A program made the position numbers and the translations under genes. From the NCBI GenBank assembly GCA_045538555.1, contig JAZSRP010000019.1, positions 1-37,285 of the forward strand: a DNA stretch of 37,285 bases, given 5' to 3'. This stretch comes from Coliplasma sp045538555 (GTDB lineage: Bacteria; Bacillota; Clostridia; Oscillospirales; CAG-382). The notes below the pieces were generated by a model. That model was not told where the DNA came from and made no database searches. It saw only the letters and a list, made by a program, of their open reading frames with translations. Shown in pieces: positions 29,880 through 37,232 of this stretch (position 1 is the first letter of the stretch; every line of letters begins with the position of its first letter).

Positions 29880-31007
29880 TTATTTTTTCAGCTTGTCAAA
29901 AAATCCTTTGCGCTTTGTGTGGTTCTTTTCACCGCAGGCCTCGGCAAACTCTGCCAAAATATCTTTTTGCTTTTTTGACAGGCCTTTTGGTGTCTCGATG
30001 ACCACGGTGACAAAAAGGTTTCCCCTTCCTCTTCCGTTGATATAGGGCACGCCCTTTCCTTTGATGGAAAAAGTACTTCCGCTCTGAGTCCCCTCGGGAA
30101 TGGTCAGCTCTCCGGAACCCTCAAGGGTGGGAATAGTGATTTTTGCGCCAAGTGCCGCCTCGGCAAATGTGATAGGCATATCAAAATAAATATCGTTGCC
30201 CTCACGCTCAAATATCTCATGGTCACGGACAGAAACCTGAATATACAGATCCCCCGCCGTACCGCCGTTGTCTCCCACGTTTCCCTGACCCGACAGAGAT
30301 ATACGCTGACCATCGCTGATACCTGCAGGGATGCTGACCTCCAGTTTTTTTGTCTTGCGCACCGTTCCGCTTCCCTTGCAGTCGGAGCACGGTTTTTCGA
30401 TCACCTTGCCCCTGCCGTTGCACTCATCACACATACGTGTGGACTGCATCACTCCAAAGGGGGTGCGTTGCTGCACCGTTACTTGACCTCTGCCGCCGCA
30501 ACAGGAGCAGGTGGTTGTGCTTGTACCCGCAGCCGCACCGGAACCGCTGCAGGAGGAGCATTTTTCCATATGTGCATAGGAAATATCCTTTTTGCACCCA
30601 AAAACCGCTTCCTCAAAGCTGATAGCTATCCGCAGTGATATATCTCCGCCGCGGGAGGTGTGGTTTCGGGCAGAACGCTGTGCGCCGCCAAACATGCCGC
30701 CAAATATGTCACCAAATATGTCGCCCATATCAAACCCGCCGCCAAAACCTCCGCCAAAACCTCCGCCTGCAGCAGAGGGATCCACGCCGGCATATCCGTA
30801 GCGGTCATAGTTTGCCTTTTTTTCCGGGTCAGAGAGGATGGAATACGCCTCGTTGACTTCCTTGAACTTTTCCTCTGCCGACTTGTCGTTGGGGTTGGCA
30901 TCGGGATGATATTTTTTTGCCATGGTGCGAAAAGCTTTTTTTATCTCGCCGTCGTTGGCGTTTTTGTCTACGCCCAAAATTTCGTAGCAGTCTCTTTTTT
31001 CTGCCAA
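29880..31007 (-). CDS. dnaJ: Chaperone DnaJ
   Basis: DnaJ delivers unfolded proteins to DnaK and stimulates its ATPase. The 375-residue protein has the J domain with HPD at 34-36, a Gly/Phe-rich region (GGGFGGGFGGGFDMG), the zinc-finger region with four CxxCxGxG-type repeats (CSSCSGSG, CSCCGGRG, CDECNGRG, CSDCKGSG) and the C-terminal substrate-binding domains. I place the start at the TTG at 31007: GAGGTG lies six bases before it, and this gives the usual MAEKRD-type N-terminus. A GTG at 31016 is part of that ribosome site. It is the last gene of the hrcA operon, separated from dnaK by a strong hairpin. Confidence 0.97.
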   Translation of the reverse strand: MAEKRDCYEILGVDKNANDGEIKKAFRTMAKKYHPDANPNDKSAEEKFKEVNEAYSILSDPEKKANYDRYGYAGVDPSAAGGGFGGGFGGGFDMGDIFGDIFGGMFGGAQRSARNHTSRGGDISLRIAISFEEAVFGCKKDISYAHMEKCSSCSGSGAAAGTSTTTCSCCGGRGQVTVQQRTPFGVMQSTRMCDECNGRGKVIEKPCSDCKGSGTVRKTKKLEVSIPAGISDGQRISLSGQGNVGDNGGTAGDLYIQVSVRDHEIFEREGNDIYFDMPITFAEAALGAKITIPTLEGSGELTIPEGTQSGSTFSIKGKGVPYINGRGRGNLFVTVVIETPKGLSKKQKDILAEFAEACGEKNHTKRKGFFDKLKK

Positions 31008-31041
31008 AAAACTCACCTCGGTATTTTGGTTTTCAACCCCG

Positions 31042-31070
31042 AAAAGAGAGCGTTGCCCACGCTCTCTTTT
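31042..31070 (-). terminator. Hairpin between dnaK and dnaJ
   Basis: AAAAGAGAGCGT (31042-31053) and ACGCTCTCTTTT (31059-31070) form a perfect 12-bp stem with a 5-nt loop. On the minus strand the right arm ends in TTTT, like a short-tailed terminator, and dnaJ starts only 34 bp later with no clear promoter between. Partial termination or an RNA-processing or stability element would lower DnaJ relative to DnaK. Confidence 0.55.
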
Positions 31071-31095
31071 TCACGGATGATCGTTGAAAATTCTA

Positions 31096-32925
31096 TCAGT
31101 TGTCGGTCTTGTCGGTAAAATCAGCGTCAAACACGCCATCATCGTTTCCGCCCTGTGCGCCCATGTCGGGTGCGCCCTGAGCATCACCGGGGTTTGCCTG
31201 GGAATAAAGCTTGGTGCTGACCTCATACATTGCCTTTTGCAGCGCCTCGGTGTCCTGCTTGATTGCCTCGGTGTTGCCGGATGCAACTGTGTCCTTCAGC
31301 TTGGAAATTGCGGCTGTAACAGGTGTCTTGTCAGCGTCGGTGAGCTTGTCGCCTGCGTCTGCAAGAGTTTTCTCGCAGGTAAAGATCATGCTCTCGGCAT
31401 TGTTTTTGGCCTCAACCTCTTCTTTTCTTTTTTTATCCTCCTCGGCGTGCATTTCTGCATCCTTGATTGCCTGCTCAATGCTCTCCTTGCTCATGTTGCT
31501 GGAGGACTGAATGGTGATGTGCTGTTCCTTGCCTGTGCCCTTGTCCTTGGCAGACACGTTTACGATGCCGTTGGCATCGATGTCAAAGGTAACCTCGATC
31601 TGAGGCACGCCTCTGGGTGCGGGAGAGATCCCGTCAAGCTGGAATCTGCCCAGGGTAGTGTTATTGGCAGCCATTTCTCTCTCGCCCTGCAAAACGTGGA
31701 TCTCAACGGAGGTCTGTCCGTCGGCCGCGGTGGAGTAAATCTGGCTCTTTTGTACGGGAATGGTGGTGTTGCGGTCGATGATCTTGTTGAACACACCGCC
31801 CAGTGTCTCAATACCGAGGGAGAGCGGAGTAACGTCAAGCAAAAGAAGATCCTTTACATCGCCGCCGAGAACGCCGCCCTGGGTTGCGGCTCCAACCGCA
31901 ACGCACTCATCGGGGTTGATACCCTTGAACGGCTCCTTGCCCACAAAGTTCTTGACTGCGTCATAAACTGCGGGAATACGGGTGGATCCGCCCACCAGCA
32001 ATACCTTGTCAACCTGCGAGGGCTGAAGTCCCGCATCTCTCAGTGCCTGTCTCACGGGGGTCATGGTTCTGTCAACCAGATCACGAGTGAGCTCATCAAA
32101 TTTTGCTCTGGTAAGAGTTGCGTCAAAGTGCTTGGGACCGGTTGCGTCTGCAGTGATGAAGGGCAGGTTGATGTTGGTGCTCATCATGCCGGAAAGCTCG
32201 ATTTTTGCTTTTTCTGCTGCCTCTTTGAGACGCTGCATAGCCATTTTGTCGCCTCTGAGATCGATACCGGACTCTGCTCTGAAGGTATCAGCGATCCAGT
32301 TCATAACCTTTTCGTCAAAATCGTCACCGCCAAGCTTTGTATCGCCTGCAGTTGCCAAAACCTCAAACACGCCATCGCTGATCTCAAGGATAGAAACGTC
32401 AAAAGTACCGCCGCCAAGGTCATAGATCATAACCTTTTGGTCAAGTTCCTTGTCAAGTCCGTACGCAAGTGCCGCAGCTGTAGGCTCATTGATGATTCTC
32501 AAAACCTCAAGACCTGCGATTTTGCCGGCGTCCTTGGTTGCCTGTCTCTGAGCATCGCTGAAATATGCAGGAACAGTAATGACCGCCTGCGTAACGGTGG
32601 TTCCCAGATAGCTCTCTGCGTCCTTCTTCAGTTTTTGGAGAATCATTGCGCTGATCTCTTGGGGAGTATAGTTCTTTCCGTCAATATCAGCCTTGTAGTT
32701 GCTTCCCATCTCTCTTTTGATGGAGATAACGGTCCTGTCAGGGTTGGTGATGGCCTGTCTTTTTGCCACAGTGCCCACCATACGCTCGCCTGTTTTGGAA
32801 AAAGCAACCACGGAGGGAGTTGTTCTGTTTCCCTCTGCGTTGGGAATAACCACGGGCTCGCCGCCCTCAAAAACAGCAACGCAGGAATTGGTTGTACCAA
32901 GATCAATACCAATAATTTTTGCCAT
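31096..32925 (-). CDS. dnaK: Chaperone DnaK (Hsp70)
   Basis: DnaK is the ATP-driven Hsp70 chaperone. The 609-residue protein starts with MAKIIGIDLGTTNSC, the first Hsp70 signature. IYDLGGGTFDVSIL is the second, and VLLVGGSTRIPAVYD the third. The substrate-binding domain follows from about residue 360, then a helical lid and a Gly/Gln/Asp-rich C-terminal tail. As usual in Gram-positive bacteria it lacks the extra 24-residue loop of proteobacterial DnaK near the first subdomain. The start at 32925 follows AAAGGACGG; the frame is open to 32979, but that overlaps grpE. Codon choice is biased, as for highly expressed genes. Confidence 0.98.
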   Translation of the reverse strand: MAKIIGIDLGTTNSCVAVFEGGEPVVIPNAEGNRTTPSVVAFSKTGERMVGTVAKRQAITNPDRTVISIKREMGSNYKADIDGKNYTPQEISAMILQKLKKDAESYLGTTVTQAVITVPAYFSDAQRQATKDAGKIAGLEVLRIINEPTAAALAYGLDKELDQKVMIYDLGGGTFDVSILEISDGVFEVLATAGDTKLGGDDFDEKVMNWIADTFRAESGIDLRGDKMAMQRLKEAAEKAKIELSGMMSTNINLPFITADATGPKHFDATLTRAKFDELTRDLVDRTMTPVRQALRDAGLQPSQVDKVLLVGGSTRIPAVYDAVKNFVGKEPFKGINPDECVAVGAATQGGVLGGDVKDLLLLDVTPLSLGIETLGGVFNKIIDRNTTIPVQKSQIYSTAADGQTSVEIHVLQGEREMAANNTTLGRFQLDGISPAPRGVPQIEVTFDIDANGIVNVSAKDKGTGKEQHITIQSSSNMSKESIEQAIKDAEMHAEEDKKRKEEVEAKNNAESMIFTCEKTLADAGDKLTDADKTPVTAAISKLKDTVASGNTEAIKQDTEALQKAMYEVSTKLYSQANPGDAQGAPDMGAQGGNDDGVFDADFTDKTDN

Positions 32926-32968
32926 AATAAATTCCGTCCTTTTATGATAGATTATTTTTTTTCGTTTT

Positions 32969-33544
32969 TTAGTTGGCAACCTTGACCATTGCAGGTCTGA
33001 TCACCTTTTCCCCAAGCTTGTATCCCTTTTGGAAGGTCTGAACCACGGTGTTTTCACCTACGGAATCGTCCTCCTCATGCATGATGGCGTTGTGAAGATT
33101 GGGGTCAAACTGTGCGCCGTCGCTTTCGATCTCGGTGACGCCCAGCTTTGTCAATATATCCGAAAACTGCTTGCAAAGCGCCTTGATTCCCTGACCCTCG
33201 GGATCAAATGCCATTGCCTGCATCAAGCTGTCTGCCAGAGGCAAAAACGCCTTGAGAGCATCTGCATAAGCATCGGAATATGCGTCGCTTTTTTCCTTGA
33301 TGCTCCTCTTGCGGTAGTTGTCATACTCAGCAACTACACGCAGGTATTTGTCTTTTGTTTCCTCGTGGCTTGCAGTCAGCTCGGCGATCTGTTTTTCCAG
33401 CTTTGAAACCGCTTTTTGCTCTTTTTTGGAAATCTTTTCGGCCTCGGCGCAGTCACATGTCTCCTCAGCTTCTGTCTGCTCTGCAGTCTCCTCGGGGCAG
33501 GGGGTCTCGTTTTTATCTTTTTCGTCAATCTTTTGGTTGTTCAT
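32969..33544 (-). CDS. grpE: Nucleotide exchange factor GrpE
   Basis: GrpE releases ADP from DnaK. This 191-residue protein has an acidic, Cys-containing N-terminal region (1-50), a long helix or coiled coil (about 55-100, with YLRVVAEYDNYRKRS, the family signature) and a C-terminal beta domain with FDPNLHNAIMH and VVQTFQKGYKL. The ATG at 33544 follows GGAGACGG and overlaps the end of hrcA by 20 bases; the in-frame TTG at 33559 is inside the ribosome site region. It is 43 bp before dnaK, in the standard order. Confidence 0.97.
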   Translation of the reverse strand: MNNQKIDEKDKNETPCPEETAEQTEAEETCDCAEAEKISKKEQKAVSKLEKQIAELTASHEETKDKYLRVVAEYDNYRKRSIKEKSDAYSDAYADALKAFLPLADSLMQAMAFDPEGQGIKALCKQFSDILTKLGVTEIESDGAQFDPNLHNAIMHEEDDSVGENTVVQTFQKGYKLGEKVIRPAMVKVAN

Positions 33545-34604
33545 TATTTCCGTCTCCAATCAGTTTTTCCACAGCGGGTGCCAGCTCTTTTCCCATCTGT
33601 TCCGTCAGCCCGTCTGCAAAATAATCCAGAGAGGCAATAACCTTTTTGTAGTCCATACGCTTGGGACCGATAACCCCCACCGCTCCGACAACCTTTCCGC
33701 CAACGGTAATGGGATGGAACACAAATCCCGTCTCAGGAGGAGCAATACCCTCCGCCTCGTCGCCAAAAACGATACTGGTCTGTCCCGGAACCGCTTTTTT
33801 CATCAGCTGAGAAAACCTCTTGCGCTCCTCAATCATAGAAAGCACGCTCTGTACCTTGGCAACATTGAAAAACTCGGGATAAGACAACAGCTTGGTGACA
33901 CCGTCAATATGAACCTTCTCGCTGTCAAACGAACCAAACATCTCATTGACCACACGCATCAGCATGGTGGCAAAGCTCTTGTACTCGCCCATCTCTTCCT
34001 CAAAAGAAAGTACGGTGTTGAGGTTCACCTGCTCGGGAGTGATGTGTGAAAAGCACTTGTTGAGAGCATTTCTTGCAGCAGAGAGAACCGACTCATCAAT
34101 GGGCTCACGTGTCTTGACCTGTCTTGATCTGACAGAGCCGTCACGGCATATCATCACCAGCAAAAAGTTGTAGGAATCGATAAGCACCGTTTCATACCGC
34201 TCTGCCTCACTTCCACTGCCACCAATAAAGGCAAACGAGGTGTAATTTGTCACCTCTCCGATAGCATGGCTTGCCTCCTCCATGATGGCGGACAGCTCGC
34301 TGAGCTTGCTCTCGATGACCTCGTCCAGCACTTCCACCTCTTCCATTGCAAGGTAGTATCTGCCCATGAGGTTTTCAACGTAAGTGCGATAACCCTTTGC
34401 TGTGGGAATCCTGCCCGCAGAGGTGTGGGGCTGCTCCAGATAACCCATGCTCTCCAACTCGCTCATCTCATTTCGGATGGTGGCGCTGGAAACGTTGAAC
34501 TCATCTTTGGTAGTGAGGTACTTTGAACCCACGGGCTCACCGGTGGCAATATATGCGTCTACCACGGACTTGAGTATTGCTTTTTTGCGATCATTCAGCT
34601 CCAT
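33525..34604 (-). CDS. hrcA: Heat-inducible transcription repressor HrcA
   Basis: HrcA binds CIRCE operators and represses the dnaK and groE operons; its folding depends on GroEL, which couples repression to chaperone load. The 359-residue protein has the N-terminal winged helix (ILKSVVDAYIATGEPVGSKY, VSSATIRNEMSELE, then GYLEQPHTSAGRIPT), a GAF-like central region and the C-terminal dimerisation part. The ATG at 34604 follows AGAAAGGAAAC. It is the first gene of hrcA-grpE-dnaK-dnaJ and has a promoter and CIRCE element directly upstream, so it is autoregulated. No groESL is in the window. Confidence 0.97.
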   Translation of the reverse strand: MELNDRKKAILKSVVDAYIATGEPVGSKYLTTKDEFNVSSATIRNEMSELESMGYLEQPHTSAGRIPTAKGYRTYVENLMGRYYLAMEEVEVLDEVIESKLSELSAIMEEASHAIGEVTNYTSFAFIGGSGSEAERYETVLIDSYNFLLVMICRDGSVRSRQVKTREPIDESVLSAARNALNKCFSHITPEQVNLNTVLSFEEEMGEYKSFATMLMRVVNEMFGSFDSEKVHIDGVTKLLSYPEFFNVAKVQSVLSMIEERKRFSQLMKKAVPGQTSIVFGDEAEGIAPPETGFVFHPITVGGKVVGAVGVIGPKRMDYKKVIASLDYFADGLTEQMGKELAPAVEKLIGDGNNEQPKD

Positions 34605-34641
34605 GGGCGGTTTCCTTTCTGCCGTATTGGTGTTTGTTCAG

Positions 34642-34668
34642 TTAGCACTCATTGGCATCCAGTGCCAA
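34642..34668 (-). promoter_or_regulatory. CIRCE element
   Basis: The inverted repeat TTAGCACTC-N9-CAGTGCCAA matches CIRCE (TTAGCACTC-N9-GAGTGCTAA) fully in one half and at seven of nine positions in the other. It lies just downstream of the predicted hrcA start point, as is usual for HrcA-controlled operons. Confidence 0.92.
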
Positions 34669-34679
34669 ACATCAACATT

Positions 34680-34707
34680 ATTATACCCCGCTTTTTGCAT
34701 TTGTCAA
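34680..34707 (-). promoter_or_regulatory. Promoter of the hrcA operon
   Basis: On the minus strand TTGACA (34707-34702), a 16-bp spacer and TATAAT (34685-34680) are both perfect hexamers. The start point would fall near 34673, directly before the CIRCE element. Confidence 0.85.
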
Positions 34708-34708
34708 T

Positions 34709-34725
34709 ATATTTTGCCAAAATAT
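34709..34725. repeat. 17-bp palindrome abutting the hrcA -35
   Basis: ATATTTTG-C-CAAAATAT is a perfect inverted repeat lying immediately upstream of the -35 hexamer of the hrcA promoter. It could bind a second regulator; it does not match CtsR or CIRCE sites. The rest of 34726-34832 is AT-rich and I see nothing else in it. Confidence 0.35.
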
Positions 34726-34832
34726 TTTTCGCATATTTTTGTCGGTTTTATCGCAATAATTGTATATTATACCCAACTTTGTCCTTTTGTTTTTGTTACA
34801 ACAAAATATACCTTCCCTCATCATTATTTGCA

Positions 34833-34853
34833 CTTGCACCTTTTTTGTGCAAG
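34833..34853. repeat. Inverted repeat upstream of the yhbD-type promoter
   Basis: CTTGCAC (34833-34839) and GTGCAAG (34847-34853) form a 7-bp inverted repeat 14 bp before the -35 of the next promoter. It may be a regulator site; there is no T-run that would make it a clear terminator. Confidence 0.3.
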
Positions 34854-34867
34854 AAAACAAAAAATGC

Positions 34868-34917
34868 TTGACAGCGTAACATTGTTATGCTACAATACCT
34901 GCGTAACATTGTTACGC
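34868..34917 (+). promoter_or_regulatory. Promoter with two 17-bp palindromes (yhbD-type gene)
   Basis: TTGACA (34868-34873), 17 bp and TACAAT (34891-34896) form a near-consensus promoter. The spacer itself is the palindrome GCGTAACATTGTTATGC (34874-34890), with one mismatch. A perfect copy, GCGTAACATTGTTACGC, lies at 34901-34917, its last base being the first base of the ribosome site region. Centres are 27 bp apart. The arrangement suggests tight repression or MerR-like control by the downstream regulator itself. Confidence 0.75.
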
Positions 34918-34928
34918 AGGAGGCAAAA

Positions 34929-35336
34929 ATGAGCAACGATGCATTGATCTCCAAAAAAGAACTGCTGGAAAGATACAACATTTCCTACGGTGCACTTTAC
35001 CGATGGAAGCGAAAAGGGCTGATTCCGGATGACTGGTTTGTAAAAAAATCCACCGTGACCGGACAGGAGACTTTTTTTCCGGAGGAATTGGTGTGCGGGC
35101 GGATCGAAATGATACAGAGCATGAAAGAAGACGTTTTGCTTGACGAGCTGGCAAAAAAGCTGTCCGGCGAGGAAACAAACAACAATTTTTTGTGTATTGA
35201 CACCCCTTTTGGAGAAAAAAGATTTAGAATGTGCGATGTCTCACGCATTACATTGATAAACAAGGATGGCACCGCGCAAGAGATCACGGAAGAGATCAAA
35301 CAACTTATTTTAAGTATTTTTGGAGGTTTGGAATGA
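34929..35336 (+). CDS. YhbD-type (DUF4004) MerR-like HTH regulator
   Basis: This 135-residue protein resembles Bacillus subtilis YhbD. The N-terminal MerR-like winged helix-turn-helix is seen in ISKKELLERYNISYGALYRW, KRKGLIPDDWFVKKST and TGQETFFPEE. The region after about residue 55 (RIEMIQSMKEDVLLDELAKKL) is helical, and the last 50 residues are unassigned. The ATG at 34929 follows AGGAGG; the open frame to 34887 runs through the promoter. It overlaps the bactofilin-type gene by four bases (ATGA). In B. subtilis, yhbD is followed by the bactofilin genes yhbE and yhbF, so the pairing is conserved. It probably controls its own operon through the twin palindromes upstream. Confidence 0.85.
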   Translation: MSNDALISKKELLERYNISYGALYRWKRKGLIPDDWFVKKSTVTGQETFFPEELVCGRIEMIQSMKEDVLLDELAKKLSGEETNNNFLCIDTPFGEKRFRMCDVSRITLINKDGTAQEITEEIKQLILSIFGGLE

Positions 35337-36082
35337 ACATATCGGGAAGCGGAACCATCAGTGCAGGAGAATATAACGAAAGCATTTCTGTCAGCGGAAG
35401 CGGAAGGATAAACGGGAATCTGCGCTGCACCTCTATCCGTTGCTCAGGATCGCTGCGCGGTGAGGGTTCTGTGGAATGCACGGAGGAAGCAAAGGTGTCA
35501 GGTTCTTTTCGGCTGGAAAGCCATCTCACCGCAAGAAGTTTTGCCGTAAGCGGATCCGCAAAAATCGGCGGAGACATCAATGCGGACCAAGACGTGGCTG
35601 TATCAGGCAGCATGAAATGCGGCGGGAACATAAAATGCACGTCCCTGGTATGCGCAGGAAGCGTAGAGACCGACGGCGGAATCGAAGCAGAGATTGCAAA
35701 AATTTTTGGTCGTATAAAATGCAACGGCCTGCTGAATGCCGAAACCGTTGACATTTCACTGGAAGGGACTTTTTCAAACGGAAAAATCGGCAATATAGGC
35801 GGTTCGGAGATAAAAATTCATCTGGATTCCAAACGCAGAGCAGGTGCCTTTTCACGTTTGCCTCTTATCTCAAAGCTTTTTGGCGCAGGAAGCGCAAATG
35901 AGCTGCTGACCGTTGAGGACACTGTTGAAGGTGATTCTGTTGCACTGGAATACACAAAAGCCGCCAAAGTGGTAGGCAGAGTTGTTGCCATCGGTCAGGG
36001 ATGTGAGATCGGGCTGGTTCAGTACAGCCAGGAGCTGGAAATTCATCCCGACGCAATGGTAGAAAAATACGAAAAGATATAA
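35333..36082 (+). CDS. Bactofilin-type polymer-forming cytoskeletal protein
   Basis: This 249-residue protein consists largely of short repeated strands of the type ISVSGSGRINGN, VSGSFRLES and VAVSGSMKCGGNIKC, spaced by about 17-20 residues. This is the right-handed beta-helix pattern of bactofilins, and it resembles the YhbE/YhbF-type proteins of Bacillus. Bactofilins polymerise without nucleotides and scaffold cell-shape, wall or motility proteins. Residues of about 165-215 (KIHLDSKRR, LISKLFGAGS) interrupt the repeats, and a second short block of strands ends the protein. Translation starts at 35333 with the ATG of an ATGA overlap with the regulator gene, after GGAGG. The long frame to 35231 lies within the regulator gene. 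Confidence 0.85.
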   Translation: MNISGSGTISAGEYNESISVSGSGRINGNLRCTSIRCSGSLRGEGSVECTEEAKVSGSFRLESHLTARSFAVSGSAKIGGDINADQDVAVSGSMKCGGNIKCTSLVCAGSVETDGGIEAEIAKIFGRIKCNGLLNAETVDISLEGTFSNGKIGNIGGSEIKIHLDSKRRAGAFSRLPLISKLFGAGSANELLTVEDTVEGDSVALEYTKAAKVVGRVVAIGQGCEIGLVQYSQELEIHPDAMVEKYEKI

Positions 36083-36088
36083 AAAACG

Positions 36089-36113
36089 AAAAGACAGCCT
36101 TTGCCTGTCTTTT
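36089..36113 (+). terminator. Terminator after the bactofilin-type gene
   Basis: AAAAGACAG (36089-36097) and CTGTCTTTT (36105-36113) form a 9-bp stem with a 7-nt loop, followed by TTGTTTTG. Confidence 0.8.
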
Positions 36114-36144
36114 TGTTTTGAAGACTAACCCTAATTTTAACAAA

Positions 36145-36215
36145 TGCACCCCCCTTTTGAGGTTAGGGGGTGCAAAGTCATTTTAGGGGGTGCATTTTTA
36201 AGAAAAGGGGGCGCA
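36145..36215. repeat. Array of GGGGGTGCA repeats with 20-bp period
   Basis: TTAGGGGGTGCA occurs at 36163-36174 and 36183-36194, with a variant AAAGGGGGCGCA at 36204-36215, spaced by 20 and 21 bp. An inverted copy TGCACCCCCC (36145-36154) can form a 9-bp hairpin with the first repeat. The array lies between the bactofilin terminator and the 3' end of the lipoprotein gene. Periodic repeats of this sort are found at the ends of IS21-like elements, but no transposase is here. Confidence 0.55.
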
Positions 36216-36238
36216 AGAGTGCAGAAATCTATTTCAAA

Positions 36239-36985
36239 TCACTTGTTTTCTAATTTCTGAATCCACTCTGCGGGCAAAACATACTCCTTACCATCAATAG
36301 AAATCGAATATGCCAAATCGTTATATGAGGTAATAACCATTCGCACTGCTAAATTAGGTTCTTCCTCGAAAAATCCGTAGACTACGCCATAAACATAACA
36401 GTTTTCCAGCATTCCATCCGGTTTCTCAATTAGATCATATAAGCCGGCTTCACGAGGATCCTTTTGTGAACGGACATCGGACAAGAACTCTGCAATTTCA
36501 GATGCTACAACGATTCCATCATCACAAGTTGTGTGAGTTACATCGTTCTCCGTATTTCCTATACCGGAAACAAATTCAAATCGAATGCAATTATCTACAG
36601 CAAAGTCGAATGATGGCAATGAGGCCTTGCGGTAAATACTAAACCATTCATTATCGGGAGCGCGTCTGATCAGGATGTTGTCATTGTCAGCATCTTTGTT
36701 AGCAAACATCCCTGTTTGATATGAAAGTCCCAAGTGCTGAGATGATTTTTCTTCTCCTTGTATGCTGCCGATAAAGTCCAAGTCACCCAAATAGTACAGT
36801 AATCCTTCGTTTGCCAAGAGGGTGTACTCAACCCCCGAATTACTAACAATGTTCCCATTCTCATTTTTTGTAAATGTATCTTCTTTTGAAGGTGTGTCGG
36901 TATGTGATTGACCTGACTGGCTTACAGGAGAACAACCGCATAATAATATAAGTGTTGCGACAATTAAACATAATACTTTTTTCAT
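36239..36985 (-). CDS. Putative lipoprotein of unknown function
   Basis: This 248-residue protein has a signal peptide with lipobox ending at C18 (LILLCGC), followed by a Ser/Thr/Gln-rich linker of about 35 residues. The remainder is a soluble, presumably extracytoplasmic domain of about 195 residues that I do not recognise. It has a conserved-looking middle (EYTLLANEGLLYYLGDLDFI) and ends VLPAEWIQKLENK. The ATG at 36985 follows GGAGGTAAGG; an in-frame GTG at 37003 precedes that site. Base composition is more AT-rich, and codons such as ATA, TTA and AAT are used more than in its neighbours. It sits alone between two repeat arrays and beside a tRNA gene, so it may have been acquired horizontally. 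Confidence 0.75.
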   Translation of the reverse strand: MKKVLCLIVATLILLCGCSPVSQSGQSHTDTPSKEDTFTKNENGNIVSNSGVEYTLLANEGLLYYLGDLDFIGSIQGEEKSSQHLGLSYQTGMFANKDADNDNILIRRAPDNEWFSIYRKASLPSFDFAVDNCIRFEFVSGIGNTENDVTHTTCDDGIVVASEIAEFLSDVRSQKDPREAGLYDLIEKPDGMLENCYVYGVVYGFFEEEPNLAVRMVITSYNDLAYSISIDGKEYVLPAEWIQKLENK

Positions 36986-37017
36986 ATCCTTACCTCCGTT
37001 CACTTATCCTTAAAATA

Positions 37018-37046
37018 ATTATAGCATAGAAAAAGTTCATTTTCAA
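37018..37046 (-). promoter_or_regulatory. Promoter of the lipoprotein gene
   Basis: On the minus strand TTGAAA (37046-37041), a 17-bp spacer and TATAAT (37023-37018) lie about 32 bp before the ATG at 36985. Confidence 0.75.
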
Positions 37047-37052
37047 TAAACT

Positions 37053-37118
37053 GACGATTGCCGCCTATAATTCAACGATTACGGGTGCAAATTAACGATT
37101 GCCTGTATTTTAACGATT
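37053..37118. repeat. Array of ACGATT repeats with about 20-bp period
   Basis: ACGATT occurs at 37054-37059, 37075-37080, 37095-37100 and 37113-37118, spaced by 21, 20 and 18 bp; the last two copies share the longer form TTAACGATT. GGGTGCAAA at 37083-37091 recalls the GGGGGTGCA repeats on the other side of the lipoprotein gene. This looks like a degenerate repeat end of a mobile element or a multi-copy protein-binding region. Confidence 0.5.
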
Positions 37119-37191
37119 TGAAACGGAAAAAATGAAACAGTAAGGTGTTTAACCTTTCCCAAAGTTCTCAAAATTCTGATTTTGGGTAGAA

Positions 37192-37229
37192 AATAACCGT
37201 CATTCTATTGTATCAGAATGACGGTTATT
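37192..37229 (-). terminator. Terminator of the tRNA gene
   Basis: AATAACCGTCATTCT (37192-37206) and AGAATGACGGTTATT (37215-37229) form a perfect 15-bp stem with an 8-nt loop. It lies four bases past the CCA end of the minus-strand tRNA and is followed by TTTT on that strand. Confidence 0.85.
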
Positions 37230-37232
37230 CTT

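Noticed and set aside
30700..30780. Short tandem repeats resembling a CRISPR or minisatellite
   Set aside because: They encode the Gly/Phe-rich linker of DnaJ and follow codon triplets; there are no spacers. I saw no CRISPR array in the window.
31084..32985. A 633-codon open frame on the plus strand opposite dnaK
   Set aside because: It mirrors dnaK over its whole length. Its predicted protein is Cys-, His- and Ser-rich with no recognisable domain. Long antisense frames opposite highly biased genes such as dnaK are a known artefact of codon choice.
34887..34928. Upstream start for the YhbD-type regulator
   Set aside because: It begins within the promoter -10 and reads through the second operator; AGGAGG precedes the ATG at 34929.
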